NCBI GenBank assembly: GCA_023053685.1
Contig: JALIGW010000016.1
Coordinates: 8,197,001 to 8,261,000 of the forward strand
Length of the DNA stretch: 64,000 nucleotides
Source: Diadophis punctatus similis
Taxonomy: Eukaryota; Chordata; Lepidosauria; Squamata; Dipsadidae
Reading direction: 5' to 3'
Position numbers and translations under genes: made by a program. Under the pieces are notes generated by a model. The model saw nothing but the letters and a program-made list of their open reading frames with translations, ran no database searches and had not been told where the DNA came from. This document shows positions 1-10,442 of this stretch, piece by piece (position 1 is the first letter of the stretch; every line of letters starts with the position of its first letter).

Positions 1-477
1 TTTTGGAGTATAAGACGCACCTTTTTCCTCCCTAAAAGTGGCTGAAAATTCAGGTGCGTCTTATACTTCGAATGTAGCTTTTTTCCAGCCCTAACTGGGT
101 GCTAACAGATCTTCCCAGCTCTTACCTTGCAGGCTCTTTCATTGTTACTCTCTCCAAAGAATGTTTTTCCAGCCCTAAGTCTTTGCAGGTTTTTTTTTCA
201 TTGCTCTACTTGCTCCAAAGAAGTTGTTTTCTAGCCCTAACCAGGTGCTAACAATCTTCCCAGCTCTTACTGGCTTGCATGCTCTTTCATTGTTACTCTC
301 TCAGAAGAAGGTTTTTTTAAGTCCTAACCAGGGGATAAAATAATGTGCTGAAGCTGACCAGACTAAGGATGCTAGCCAGATGAATACCTGGTAGGCAGAT
401 TGTTTTCCCCTATTTTCCTCCCCAAAAACTAAGGTGCGTCTTATACTCCAGTGCGTCTTATACTCTGAAAAATACAG
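1..477 (-). mobile_element. TIR-1 family DNA transposon copy 1 (left tip cut by window edge)
   Basis: Non-autonomous element with terminal inverted repeats containing GGAGTATAAGACGCACC. The right tip ends AATACAG followed by TA at 478-479. The left tip starts a few bases before the window, since base 1 already lies in the TIR. Compared with the other copies it is inverted: its subterminal motif lies near the left end. TA on the outer flank of this family is compatible with Tc1/mariner-type TA target duplication, but no transposase is present. Confidence 0.75.
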
Positions 478-841
478 TAATTAATTTATAATGAAGCACT
501 TTGCCACAGAAGACACAGAATTATTTATTTATTTATTATTTAATGAATAAGTAAATAAAGCCTCATTTCCAGAGACTCTGAGCAGCACAGAAGATATATA
601 GACTAAAAACAAATATACACCAAAAATAAATAATTAATGTGCCAGTATTCAGGGCTAACATAATTCAATCAGCCATTTTTTAAAAAGAAAAATTATGGTA
701 AGTTAACTTTTAATTGAAAATTAATTAAAAAGTAAGATAATTTTTCTAATATATAATAATGAGGGAATGGTGTGAATATCCACAAGTGGGCTTTTCCAAA
801 GCAGGGGAGCCATTTTAACTATGTGGTGCCTGCAGATGGTA

Positions 842-1224
842 CTGTATTTTTCGGAACATAAGACGCATCGGAGTATAAGACGCACTTTAGTTTTGGGGGA
901 GGAAAATAGGGGAAAAAAATCTACCTACCTATTCATCTGGCTAGCGTCCTTAGTCTGTTCAGCTTCAGCACTTTATTTTATCCCCTGGTTAGGGCTGAAA
1001 AAACTATTCTTTGAAGGGAGTAGGAATGAAAACAAGCCTGCAAAGACTTAGGGCTGGAAAAAAACGTCTTTGGACGGAGTAGGAAGCCGGGAAGATCGTT
1101 AGCACTTCGTTAGGGCTGGGGGGAAAAAGCTTCAAAAAAGCTACATTCAGAGTATAAGACGCACCCAAATTTTCAGCCTCTTTCAGGGAGGAATAAGATG
1201 CATCTTATACTCCGAAAAATACGG
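842..1224 (+). mobile_element. TIR-1 family DNA transposon copy 2
   Basis: Starts CTGTATTTTTCGGA and ends TCCGAAAAATACGG, flanked by TA on both sides (840-841, 1225-1226). Both ends carry the ATAAGACGCAC motif, doubled at the left end. The 383-bp interior is non-coding and shares the TAGGGCTG-rich segments with copy 1. Confidence 0.8.
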
Positions 1225-1226
1225 TA

Positions 1227-1903
1227 TTTCCTCAATAATGGGACTCTCATAGATCTTCCTGGACGGTTGGAAGGAATCCTAGAGATACCAAAGTCCAGAG
1301 CTACACTGTGACTAGGAATTTTAAAAGGAGACATTTCAAACCCATTGATTTTGATAAATGTGCTTAAAAGGTCCATATACATCTATAGTGTATACAATTT
1401 ACAGCATGCAGTAGAGCTGGATAATTTTTATATTAGCACTAATAAGATTTGATTCAATCACATACGAATAGGTAACAAAGGATTTTTGTCAGAACTTTTG
1501 GTTTATTATTAATTTGGGACTAAGGTATTTGGGGAAAAATCCTTCTCTCAAATACATAATTTGTCCATAATTTGCAATACCATCAGGAACAATCCACCTC
1601 CTGCAAACACACAGATAATTAGCAATTTGGGGCCACTCAGGAACAGCACCTCAATAGTGAAGTATCTCTCAAGAAAAGAAAGCTATTGATCCTTCCATGC
1701 TCTGCTTTAGGCAGGCAGTTCTTAAGTCTATTTGTTTACCTACATGCTCTCTGGTTTTAATACCTCTCCCAAATCTTATTAAATAGTTTATGATCCTGTA
1801 TCTCTTTGTTTTCTCTTCCGGCATCCATAAGTTATTGGGGGGGGGGCGGTAAAAAAAAGACAAGATGGAAGGCATGACCACACGATCAAAACCCCCCTCA
1901 TCC
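1227..1903. other. Unassigned intronic/intergenic spacer
   Basis: No gene, RNA or confident repeat recognised; a short poly-G run lies near 1840-1847. Confidence 0.5.
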
Positions 1904-2217
1904 CAGTGGTGGGTTCCTACCGGTGCTGTGCGGGCGCCACACTGGTAGGAGCCCGGCAATTATGTCATTTTTAGGTGCTTTTTTCCGGCTTCTCTGCGTC
2001 CTGAGCTGTCGGAAAAAAGTCCTCCCACCCGCCCTTGTTTCAATACTGATCTTTATTCTTCCTCCGAAGCACAGCTGAGAAGCTCCTCAGCTGTGTTTCA
2101 GCTTGTAATGTAGTCCTAAGCATGCACGGAAATGAAATCGCCCGATGGAACGCGAGTTCACTTATGCGCATGGTCGCGATGCGTACCGGTAGCAAAAATA
2201 ACCGGAACCCTCCGCTG
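1904..2217. mobile_element. hAT-A family non-autonomous element
   Basis: TIR begins CAGTGGTGGGTTCCTACCGG and ends with a diverged CCTCCGCTG. The 8-bp flanks CCTCATCC (1896-1903) and CCCCATCC (2218-2225) match at 7 of 8, the hallmark of hAT target duplication. The interior is GC-richer than the surroundings and non-coding. Confidence 0.85.
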
Positions 2218-2417
2218 CCCCATCCCCTTAATTACATGCATGGCATGGAAAGAAGAAGTATTATACTAGCTTAATGTTAAATGTTATCTTACTTTACTGC
2301 CTGACAATTCTGAGCCTCAATACTCCATGTCCAGCTATAGTGGACATACTGAAAAGCAATAGAAAACAGATAAGGTTTCTTCTCAGTATAATTACTCTTA
2401 ATGTAAAGTATCTAAAG

Positions 2418-2496
2418 CAGTATTTTCAAACTTGGCAACTATAAGATGTGAAGACTTCAATTCTCAGAATCCTCAGGCCAAGTTTGAAAAACACTG
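2418..2496. mobile_element. hAT-B hairpin MITE, internally deleted (79 bp)
   Basis: Starts CAGTATTTTCAAACTTGGCA and ends TTGAAAAACACTG. Perfect 8-bp duplication ATCTAAAG at 2410-2417 and 2497-2504. The long hairpin arm seen in sister copies is largely lost. Confidence 0.9.
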
Positions 2497-2504
2497 ATCT
2501 AAAG

Positions 2505-3237
2505 TCACTACTATTGTCCATGAACTAAGGCTCCTGTCAATATACAGTATATACAAACTTCTACAGTACAAATCTTATATAATTGGCACAAAAAAGTAAT
2601 ATTAAAATTGTGCGATCCATGGTTCTTCTATGAAGATCACTAAACAAATAGTCTATACAGAAATCTCTCTTACATAAAAATAGGGGGAAAAGATTTGCAA
2701 AGATAATTGTGGTTTGAAATTTTAACATTTTTGTTTTGCACAGTTAGACTTTATAATATAACAACGGAGGGAAAAGGTCCCTGTAGAGTTATGTCAAATA
2801 TAACTTCTGGGAAAGCAGCCAAGCATATCCCTGAGCAAAGTAATCTTGCTGCAACTTACAATTTTATTTAATTGCATTGTAATGCTAGATGCAACACTCA
2901 GATGGTAGTTTTTAAGCATCGAAGCAACCATTTATTGCCAATTTCATATGGAACAATTGTTCCAATTTCAAATAATTAATCACCATGAAAATAGTTATTC
3001 AGCATGAAAGCAGAGCCCTTAGGGTGACATAGTACAGCCTCACCTGCAAAATATTAATCTACTGCAAACTATGCATATTTGAGAATCAGTTTTCAGTTTC
3101 TGCAAGGATGCAACAAACCCAACTACAATTTAAGGATTGAATTTGCTTTCTCAAGACAAATGTAACTTAGAAAAAGCATCTTTGCTAACGTTTTAAGCCC
3201 AGGGATCAAATCCGGAGAACACTAGGCAACTGTTTTA
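2505..3237. other. Unassigned spacer
   Basis: AT-rich sequence with no recognised gene or repeat. Confidence 0.5.
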
Positions 3238-3245
3238 TTATAGGA

Positions 3246-3595
3246 CAGTGATGGCGAACCTTTTTTTCCTCGGGTGCCGAAATAGTGCATGTGCGCGCTA
3301 TCGCACGTGTGTGCGTGCCCACACCCATATTCAATGCCCCCCCATGCCCCTGCTCCCCCATTTCCTGACTTCCGGTGGGCCCGGTAGGCCGATTTTTTGC
3401 CCTCCCCAGGCTCCAGAGGCTCCCCTGCCCCCCTGGAGGCTGAAAACGCCCTCCCAGAGTCTCCGTGTGAACCAAAAATAAGCTGGTGGGCGCCCACATG
3501 CATGCTGGAGCTGAGCTAAGGCAACAGCTCGCGTGCCAGCAGATATGGCTCCACGTGCCACCTGTGGCACGCGTGCCATAGGTTCGCCATCACGG
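3246..3595. mobile_element. hAT-C family non-autonomous element
   Basis: Left TIR CAGTGATGGCGAACCTTTTT; right end reads GGTTCGCCATCACGG (terminal CTG mutated to CGG). Perfect 8-bp target duplication TTATAGGA at 3238-3245 and 3596-3603. Interior of 350 bp is GC-rich with CpG-containing ACGCGTGCC motifs. Open frames inside it run on several strands at once and are composition artefacts. Confidence 0.9.
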
Positions 3596-3675
3596 TTATA
3601 GGACATTAGGATACAGTTAACAGACTACTATCTTGAATTTCCATAATCAAATGCCATAAAATACATGTTGTAAAT

Positions 3676-3810
3676 CAGAGGTCTTCAAACTTGGCAACTT
3701 TAAGACTTGTGGACTTTAACTCCCAGAATTCTCCAGCCAGCATAGCTGGCTGGAGAATTCTGGAAGTTGAAGTCCACAAATCTTAAAGTTGCCAAGTTTG
3801 AGGATCCCTG
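3676..3810. mobile_element. hAT-B hairpin MITE
   Basis: Nearly the whole 135 bp is one inverted repeat centred on CCAGCATAGCTGG. Starts CAGAGGTCTTCAAAC, ends GAGGATCCCTG. Perfect duplication TTGTAAAT at 3668-3675 and 3811-3818. Confidence 0.92.
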
Positions 3811-3818
3811 TTGTAAAT

Positions 3819-4562
3819 GAATGAATAAGTGGAATGGAGGCTCTCCTATTAGTATGTCTGCCCCAAATTATTATTTTTTGTATTAAATTGATTAAGCACT
3901 ATAAGAAAGGTGTGCATAAACCACAGTTAATCCTAATTGACAATCTGCAAGAAAATTCCCTGAATTGTGCTTCAAACTTTAAGTTAAGATTTATTCATGG
4001 CAAGCTCATGCCGTTTTCTGGGCAGAAAGCTCCCAAGATATCCAGGACCAAGTATTTTTGCTCAGGAGAAAAAGGGATAAAGCAATAAACTCGCTCTCTT
4101 CTCTCTGTAAACCCCTGGTGTAAATGTACAGGGCCTGCATTTTGCATTTCGTAACAGCTCTATTGAGCGCTGTGTTTTCTCAGTCTAACAATGGGGAACA
4201 AAACCTGGGCCTTGGGGCTAAATGAGGCAACTCAAGTATATTCAGGCCTTGACAAGAGCCGTTTGTCATTTTTTTAGGCAGTCTGCTGGGCTGAGAAAAG
4301 ACGGAGGGCAAAGAAAGGCAATGGAGCAGGAGAAAGAAACGGAAGGGAAGGGAAGCATTAGTAGCGGTTTCATACTCCATCTGTTTCTGTTTTTTACTGT
4401 AGGGAACTATATATCTCACATACAGTAGAAACACCTTTGCCAGTAATAGCTAGAATCTTGATGGATTTTTTTTAATGGAGCCAGGTGCTTATAATCATTT
4501 TCTTGCCCTTATTTATTTATTTTACTTTTTTTTGCCAGTCATATAAAATGCTTTATTCTGAC
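3819..4562. other. Unassigned spacer
   Basis: No gene or confident repeat recognised; short open frames here lack any recognisable motif. Confidence 0.5.
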
Positions 4563-4570
4563 ATCTACAG

Positions 4571-4705
4571 CAGGGGTCTCCAACTTTGGCAACTTTAAGA
4601 CTTGTGGACTTCAACTCCAAGAATTCCTCAGCCAGCTTTGCTGGCAGAGGAATTCTGGGAGTTGAAGTCCACAAGTCTTAAAGTTGCCAAGGTTGGAGAC
4701 TCCTG
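4571..4705. mobile_element. hAT-B hairpin MITE, duplication not recognisable
   Basis: Starts CAGGGGTCTCCAAC and ends GTTGGAGACTCCTG with a long hairpin between. The outer 8-mers (ATCTACAG, ATCAAGGA) agree at only about half of positions, so this copy is older or its flanks changed. Confidence 0.85.
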
Positions 4706-4951
4706 ATCAAGGAATCTAGAATCAGTCGGCATTAACTTTCATCGCTCCATTGTGCCAAGTCCCTAACAAATGTTCAACAACTAATAAAGCTAGGTTACCA
4801 TAGATAGAGATTATTTACGTTTATTGAAAGGAAAAGGAGTTAGTTAGAGAATCCTAGAGATTGGATGTGTGTATGTCCAATTACATTAAATAAGTAATTA
4901 AATAGGATAAAGAGAAGACATTTCTGATCCTTTTGCTAACTGTATCTAGAT

Positions 4952-5531
4952 CAGTGCTTCTCAAATAGTGGCGTGGGACGCCCGGGGGGGGGGGGGGCGC
5001 GGAGCGATGCCAGGAGGGGCGCATGATCCCGGGGAACGTGCTTTTTTTTGCCGCAGGGAGTAGGGTTTTTTTGCACCGAACAATAGCATACAGCACAGAG
5101 CAGGAGATATGAAGTGCAGATAACAAACCCTTAAGAGACACCATGGAAAAATATTTAACAGGGATGAAAAGAAAGGAGGAGAGAGACGGAGATAATCAGA
5201 CAAATGTAAGTCTCCTGAAAGCTAAGACGAGGAAATATGACGAAGTGTATGTAGTGCTGGGCTTCACTGTGACTACAGTGGGAGACAAGGGAAGACCGGT
5301 ATGTTTACTGTGTCTAAAAATGTTGGCAGCGGACAGCATGAAGCCAAATAAATTAAGGTGTCACTTAAACACATTACACCCCAATCACGCTGATAAGCCG
5401 CTTGAGTTTTTTCAGCGAAAACGTGCTGAATATTGCAAACAATCGTCCCGGCGGAGAGTTGGGGGTACGCGAAATGTTTACTTCTTCCTAGAGGAGGCGT
5501 AATAGTTGAAGAAAATAATTGAGAAGCACTG
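4952..5531 (+). mobile_element. hAT-D element: internally deleted hAT keeping a BED-finger ORF, copy 1
   Basis: 580-bp element starting CAGTGCTTCTCAAATAGTGG and ending AGAAGCACTG. Perfect 8-bp duplication ATCTAGAT at 4944-4951 and 5532-5539. It keeps the 5' end of a transposase gene (zinc-finger exon) and the 3' tip; the catalytic part is deleted. Very similar to the copy at 34714-35281. Confidence 0.93.
5143..5502 (+). CDS. BED-type zinc finger, N-terminal remnant of hAT transposase (119 codons)
   Basis: Encodes only the DNA-binding N-terminus of a hAT transposase. BED finger ligands are visible: C54-x2-C57 and H74-x4-H79, followed by the hAT-typical motif KPLEFFQRKR (about residues 85-94). 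The full transposase of this group is several hundred residues and would carry a catalytic RNase H-like fold and C-terminal dimerisation region, all absent here. The chosen ATG opens MEKYLTGMKRKEERD and is shared with the second copy. After about residue 100 the frame runs into terminal transposon sequence and ends at TAA. It is not a host ZBED gene, because it lies inside a TIR element with a perfect target duplication. If translated, it could bind transposon ends without cutting them; that is inference. Confidence 0.8.
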   Translation: MEKYLTGMKRKEERDGDNQTNVSLLKAKTRKYDEVYVVLGFTVTTVGDKGRPVCLLCLKMLAADSMKPNKLRCHLNTLHPNHADKPLEFFQRKRAEYCKQSSRRRVGGTRNVYFFLEEA

Positions 5532-5587
5532 ATCTAGATACAGGGAAGATGTTTTTTATTTGCCTGCCTAATAAAGAAGGAATTTAA

Positions 5588-5812
5588 CAGAATAACAGAG
5601 TTGAAAGGGACCTTGGAGGTCTTCTAGTCCAATCCCCTGATCAAGCAGGAGAACTTATACCATTTCAGACAAGTGGCTGTTCAGTCTCTTCTTAAAAGCC
5701 TCCAACAATGGAGCACACACAACTTCTGAAGTCAAGCCATTCGATTGGTTAATTGTTCACACTGTTAGGAAATTTATCCTTAGTTCTAGGTTGATCTAAG
5801 GAGAAATATCTG
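5588..5812 (-). mobile_element. CR1 LINE 3' end fragment
   Basis: Reads, on the plus strand, as the reverse complement of the standard CR1 3' end: AACAGAGTTGAAAGGGACC at the left, then the CTCAAGCAGG-like and ACAACTTCTG segments shared with 6430-7115. Oriented with its 3' end at 5588. Confidence 0.85.
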
Positions 5813-6429
5813 TTTGACTAAAGAATATGTATTTGATTATATAATCATATTTATTTTATTCAGCTTACGTGACCACCTATTCACAAGCAGATGGTTCCTT
5901 CCCTGAAATTTATTTATTTAGCATATGGCATAATAGACATGGTCTTACAGCATATATTAACATTTCACTTAAATTAAAAACACAGTGAAACATGAATGTT
6001 AGAAATATCTATATTCAGATACCAATGTCTAGGGCACTGAATCTTTGAAGTACAGCATCATTTATCTGAAAAAAGTCAGATACTGGACAGGTATATGCCC
6101 CCCGTTTTCAGCCAGTCATGCTATGATCTAAAGTTTGAAATGGGACCCCACTGTTACACTGAGGGGAAGATGCTATACCGCTGAAATATTTTGAAAACTA
6201 AGATTCTTACTCCCAGATTCAAAGATTTTTTTAACAATCCAATGTAACAGTCCAAGATTATAGTAAATTCAAGTTGAAGGTATTCAATTTATGGATATAG
6301 TGGAAAACATAAATGAAGAACTCTTTATCAATTAGAAGGTAGGCGCTAGATGCACAGAGAGAGAGAGAGAGATGAGATGAAGAAATTGTCATCATCATGA
6401 AGAGATTAAAATAAATGTTTTAAATAATG
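5813..6429. other. Unassigned spacer with short (GA)n
   Basis: AT-rich; a (GA)n run lies at about 6356-6372. Nothing else recognised. Confidence 0.5.
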
Positions 6430-7115
6430 AGGAATAGAATAGAACAACAGAGTTGGAAGGGACCTTGGAGGTCTTCTAGTCCAACCCCCTGCTTAGGCAG
6501 GAAACCCTACACCACTTCAGACAAATGGTTATCCAACATCTTCTTAAAAACTTCCAGTGTTGGAGCATTCACAACTTCTGGAGGCAAGCTGTTCCACGGA
6601 TTAATTGTTCTGTCAGGAAATTTCTCCTAAGTTCTAAGTTGCTTCTCTCTTTGATTAGTTTCCACCCATTGCTCCTTGTTCTACCCTCAGGTGCTTTGGA
6701 GAATAGTTTGACTCCCTCTTCTTTGTGGCAGCCCCTCAAATATTGGAACACTGCTATCATGTCTCCCCTAGTCTTTCTTTTCATTAAACTAGACATACCC
6801 AGTTCCTGCAATCGTTCTTCATATGTTTTAGCCTCCAGACCCTAATCATCTTTGTTGCTCTTCTCTGTACTCTTTTTAGAGTCTCAACATCCTTTTTGCA
6901 TTGTGGTGACCAAAACAGAATGCAGTATGCCAAGTGTGGCCTTACCAAGGCATTATAAAGTGGTATTAACACTTCACGTGATCTTGATTCTATCCCTCTG
7001 TTAATGCAGCCTAGAACTGTGTTGGCTTTTTTTGCAGCTGCTGCACACTGCTAGCTCATATTTAAATGGTTGTCCACTAGGACTCCAAGATCCCTCTCAC
7101 AGTTACTACTGTTGA
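6430..7115 (-). mobile_element. CR1 LINE, 5'-truncated 3' portion
   Basis: About 690 bp of CR1 in minus orientation, from the 3' tip (CAACAGAGTTGGAAGGGACC) through the C-terminal reverse transcriptase coding end to the AGTCCTAGTGGACAACC-like segment (reverse complement, near 7070-7100). Typical 5' truncation by target-primed reverse transcription. Confidence 0.9.
6784..6972 (-). pseudogene. CR1 reverse transcriptase C-terminal fragment
   Basis: The frame reads [19 protein letters not shown] and then [15 protein letters not shown], the conserved post-catalytic region of CR1-clade reverse transcriptases. The consensus continues into LERVQ/RATKMI and LRELGLFSLEKRR; here that continuation is broken by a frameshift. 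Only the last part of the protein is represented and it is non-functional. Confidence 0.85.
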
Positions 7116-7164
7116 GCAAAATAGTGTTTCAAAAACAGCAGGTTATGTGTTTGCAAAATCATCG

Positions 7165-7390
7165 CATATGGTAAAATAGTCAGCTGGTACCATTGAAATC
7201 CAGGTTCAAATCTACTTTTAGCCAGGAAAAAGTCACTGGATGACTTTGGGCCAGTCACTGTCTTTCAGCCTACTTCAGAATAATGTTGTTGTGGGAAAAA
7301 CAGGAGGAAGGAGCACCTTGTACACTGCCTTGAGTTCCTGAACAAAAGGCACAAGATCAGTCCAAATAAAAATAAATAAATGTCTTTAAC
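7165..7390 (+). mobile_element. tRNA-derived SINE (SINE-C), degenerate
   Basis: B-box-like AGGTTCAAATC near 7200, then the diagnostic squamate SINE body TTTGGGCCAGTCACTGTC and the 3' segment GCCTTGAGTTCCTG, ending in an (AAATAAATAA) tail. The A-box end is eroded. Same family as the minus-strand copy at 21059-21280. Confidence 0.7.
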
Positions 7391-7868
7391 AAATAAAGAC
7401 TTCCTGGTGGTAAGGACAGTTCATCAGTAGGGGATGAATTATAAAGAGATATGCTTTTAAATTTGATTATGCACTGAGCAGGGAGCTCATTGGTTACTTC
7501 AAAATCTATGATTCTGGTATCTGATCAGATCCAGTTTGTGTGCCTGGAAGTTTTCTAAAAATATGAATTTCTACTTATTTTCTTTTCTGATTCTTAACCA
7601 TCTTTGCAACTGTTATGAAACTTCAGCTATCCTTCCCAAAAATATGATCTCTGCAATTTTTGCAATTTTTTTTCTTACTCAAGGCCAACACAACTATTAT
7701 AACCTTTTAAGAAAATAAATAAATTGGTACCTGATCAATTTATTTTGGAATACTCTTTTATAAATGGCACATTACTGATGAAAAAGCACTTACTACCTCA
7801 GATAGGTATCAGAAGATACCTCAAAATTCAACTCAAACTTGCAATGTAAATGCAATGCTTAAATGTAA
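7391..7868. other. Unassigned spacer
   Basis: AT-rich, nothing recognised. Confidence 0.5.
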
Positions 7869-7875
7869 AGTAAAT

Positions 7876-8013
7876 CGGGGCGTTGTTCCTTACCTGAACG
7901 CCCCTTCTCGTAGGGCGGAGCGAGCCTCCAAGAATGGGATGATCCAATCCATCAGCCAATCAGGACTGAGTCTGACTCTATAAAAACTTTCACCCCGAAG
8001 GGCACCCCCTCTT
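7876..8013. repeat. DIRS left inverted terminal repeat with unique outer extension
   Basis: 7913-8013 is the reverse complement of 14012-14112 (101 bp, one mismatch seen, T versus G in the CTxTCACCCC motif). The outer 7876-7912 is specific to this end and, with part of the ITR (to 7932), is copied in inverse in the internal complementary region. Confidence 0.93.
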
Positions 8014-8128
8014 GGGACGAAGGACGGAGTCAGACCCATAGTGTAACAACCCAACCAAATTTTCTTAACAGCAGGTAAGCATATAACCCCAACTATATGA
8101 CTAATAATAATAACCCAACAGGGAGGGA

Positions 8129-8223
8129 CTTGGAGGCTCGCTCCGCCCTACGAGAAGGGGCGTTCAGGTAAGGAACAACGCCCCGTTCTCCATAGTGGGC
8201 GGAGCGAGCCTCCAAGAATGGGA
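8129..8223. repeat. DIRS internal complementary region (ICR)
   Basis: 8129-8185 is an exact 57-bp reverse complement of the left tip 7876-7932. 8186-8223 is an exact 38-bp reverse complement of the right tip 14086-14123. The ICR thus holds the two element ends fused at 8185/8186, which is what the DIRS circle-junction replication model requires. It fixes the element limits at 7876 and 14123. Confidence 0.95.
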
Positions 8224-9125
8224 CATGCCAAAGCAGTTACGTCCCCTAGGGAGGGCAGACAGATATTCATGCTGTCCCTCAGCCGACAAGGCTGGCTGCA
8301 GAACATGCCGTCCACAGGCAGCCTCAGACGAGGCGAACTGATCGACCTTGTAGTGTCTTATAAAGGCCACCGGAGAGGACCAGGTAGCCGCCCTGCACAC
8401 CTCCGCCAGAAAGGCTCTGGCCGTCCATGCCGCCATTGTGGTGGCACTACGTTGAGAGTGTGCGGTTAGCCCAGTCGGGCGAGGAAGGTTCTGATCATTG
8501 TAAATGTCAGACATGACCGTCCGGATCCAGCTACCAATCAGCGCTGACGATGCCCTGTTTCCCCTGGAGTTCGGATGGAAACAGACAACATTGCCTCCGA
8601 GCGCCGGAATGGAGCTGTATGGACGCTGTAGATCCTGACCACTCTCCGTACGTCAATGGTGTGCCACTGGCACTCCAAGTCTGACGAGGACTGGGTACAA
8701 AATGAGGGCAAAACCGGTACTTGCGCCCTATGGAAGAGAGTGTTAACCTTGGGGTTAAAAGTCGGATCTAAGCGAAGTACAACCCTATCGAGGTGAAACA
8801 CACATAGGACCTAGCGGGCCGATCGGGCTGCCAGCTCCGATATCTGACGTGCCGATGTTATGGCCACCAGAAATACGACGTTTAGAGCTAATTGCTCCAG
8901 CGACCCCATGCGACGAGGTTCGTACGGTCCTTTAGTCAGGGTGATAAGCACCCGCGGAAGATCCCACGTTGGGTACCTGAGGACCACAGGAGGGGGGATG
9001 TTAGAGGCCGCCGTCAGGAATCGTTGTATCAGCGGGTGTGCAGACAGAGACTCGGCCGTTTGGCAGATGAGTACGGTGGAGAGTGCTGCGACCTGTCATC
9101 GGAGCGTGATGGGGGCCAACTCCTT
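8164..9125 (-). pseudogene. DIRS tyrosine recombinase remnant
   Basis: The C-terminal half (8164-8514) reads LTAHSQRSATTMAAW, then CRAATWSSP and FIRHYKVD. This matches the DIRS recombinase block with the H-x2-R catalytic pair (here H-S-Q-R) and the nucleophilic tyrosine in FIRHY. The upstream piece (8538-8801) reads VVLRLDPTFNPKVN, WHTIDVRRVVRIY and FRRSEAML, the preceding DIRS segment. The pieces are in different frames with stops between them. In active elements the enzyme joins the circular cDNA to the target without a target duplication. The frame runs on into the ICR at its 3' end. Confidence 0.88.
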
Positions 9126-9354
9126 GTCTAGCCCTGCTTGTAGAAAGCGCAGACTGCCCACGATTGTGAGGTCCACTGGACACAGGGAAGCGGCCGAACA
9201 CCAAGTACAAAGGGACCGCTAGGTGGAGGTGTTGCAATGATGGCCTTGGGCACCCCTCGGTGGCTCAAGGTGCTCCGGTCAAGTGCCAAGCGGTCAACTT
9301 GCACCCGTGCGGGTCCGGTTGTGTCATGGACCCTCTGGGTAAGCGAAGACGCGG

Positions 9355-9862
9355 TTAGTGGATGCCCTGCGGGATCAGAGCCAGAGGAGTGATGGTGGAG
9401 AGGAAGCCCCACGGCCAGGGACAGCGGAGGGCGTCTGTGTCCACGGCCCCGGGAAACCTGCAGCAAGAGACAAACCTGTGGAGCCGGGCGTTGAGCAGAG
9501 TGGCAAACAGGTTGAGTACTGGTAGGCCTAACCGCTTCACCAGTTCCTGGAAGAGGTTCCTGGTGAAGACTCCACACCGCCGGGTCCACCGCATTGCGGC
9601 TGAGCCAATCCGTGGTCTTGTTGCCCACCCCCGGGATATGCTCCAATCGGAGCGAGAGGGGGCGACACTCCGTCCAGAGTCCCAGGGACTTGGCCTCTGA
9701 CCTCAGGCCCCTGGAGACCATGCCACCCTGGCGGTTTAAGTGTGCCTTGGTGGTGACGTTGTTGGTCATCGACCGGACATGTTGTTTGTGGAGGATGTGT
9801 TTCTGGAAACACTCCATGGTTAATTGGAGGTCCACCTCCGCTCGCGAGTGTGATGACGGTCG
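9355..9862 (-). pseudogene. DIRS RNase H domain remnant
   Basis: Reads MTNNVTTKAHLNRQGG, SLRLEHIPGVGNKTTDWLSR, then (frame change) VLNLFATLLNARLHRFVS. These match the DIRS RNase H region (DNVTTVAYINRQGG-like strand and the LPGVENxxADxxSR block) and the downstream LFAS/RxNxQL segment. At least one frameshift separates the two parts. Confidence 0.85.
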
Positions 9863-10367
9863 GTTTAATATGTCGTCCAAATAACAGTGCATTCGGACTG
9901 GATGGCCCGCATGCTAGCCGCAAGGGCTGTTAGGACCTTCGTGAAGACCCGCGGGGCGGGGGAAAGATGAAATGTCTTTGGTGGGAGGGCCGAATTGGTA
10001 CACGGAGGTAAGCCTCCGTAAGATCTATTGAAGACATGAAGTCTCCCTGTCGCACACACGACAGTATCGACTGTAGCATGTGCATCTGAAACCTTGTATA
10101 TGCGATGAATGTGTTAAGTCGCTTGAGGTCAAGCACTGCACCCCACCCACCCGAGGATTTTCTGACGAGGAACAAGTTGGAGTAGAATCCTTGCCCCTGT
10201 TGGTCCTCCGGTACCCGCCGGATGGCGTTGATATCCAGCAAGTGCTGGATAGCGGCCAGCATTAAAAACCACGTTTGGGAATTGGAGGACAGGGGGTACC
10301 TCATGAACAATCCCGGGGGGTTGGAGAGCCGGTCGAGCGTGAGACCGGATGTAATGGTCCCCCGCAC
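9850..10367 (-). pseudogene. DIRS reverse transcriptase remnant
   Basis: Upstream part reads IQHLLDINAIRRVPEDQQGQ, GFYSNLFLVRKSSGGW and VLDLKRLNTFI, then SSIDLTEAYLRVPI (motif A, aspartate kept). A shifted frame continues SPAPRVFTKVLTALAASMRA, and a third frame gives HCYLDDIL (motif C, YLDD intact). Order and motifs match DIRS reverse transcriptases. At least two frameshifts make it non-functional. It sits directly upstream of the RNase H remnant, as in intact elements. Confidence 0.9.
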
Positions 10368-10442
10368 CCAACAATCCGTTGTCGTATCCTCCCATCGCCT
10401 GGCAAAAGGCGCAGGCGACCCGCAATGGGAAGGACTGAGGAT

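Noticed and set aside
5143..5502. Host ZBED-like zinc finger gene
   Set aside because: Lies inside a 580-bp hAT element with TIRs and a perfect target duplication, and a near-identical copy occurs at 34714-35281.
7876..8223. Left end of the big element taken as a simple hairpin MITE
   Set aside because: The 57-bp inverse copies and the 38-bp match to the far right end together form a DIRS ITR plus ICR, explained by the 6.2-kb element.
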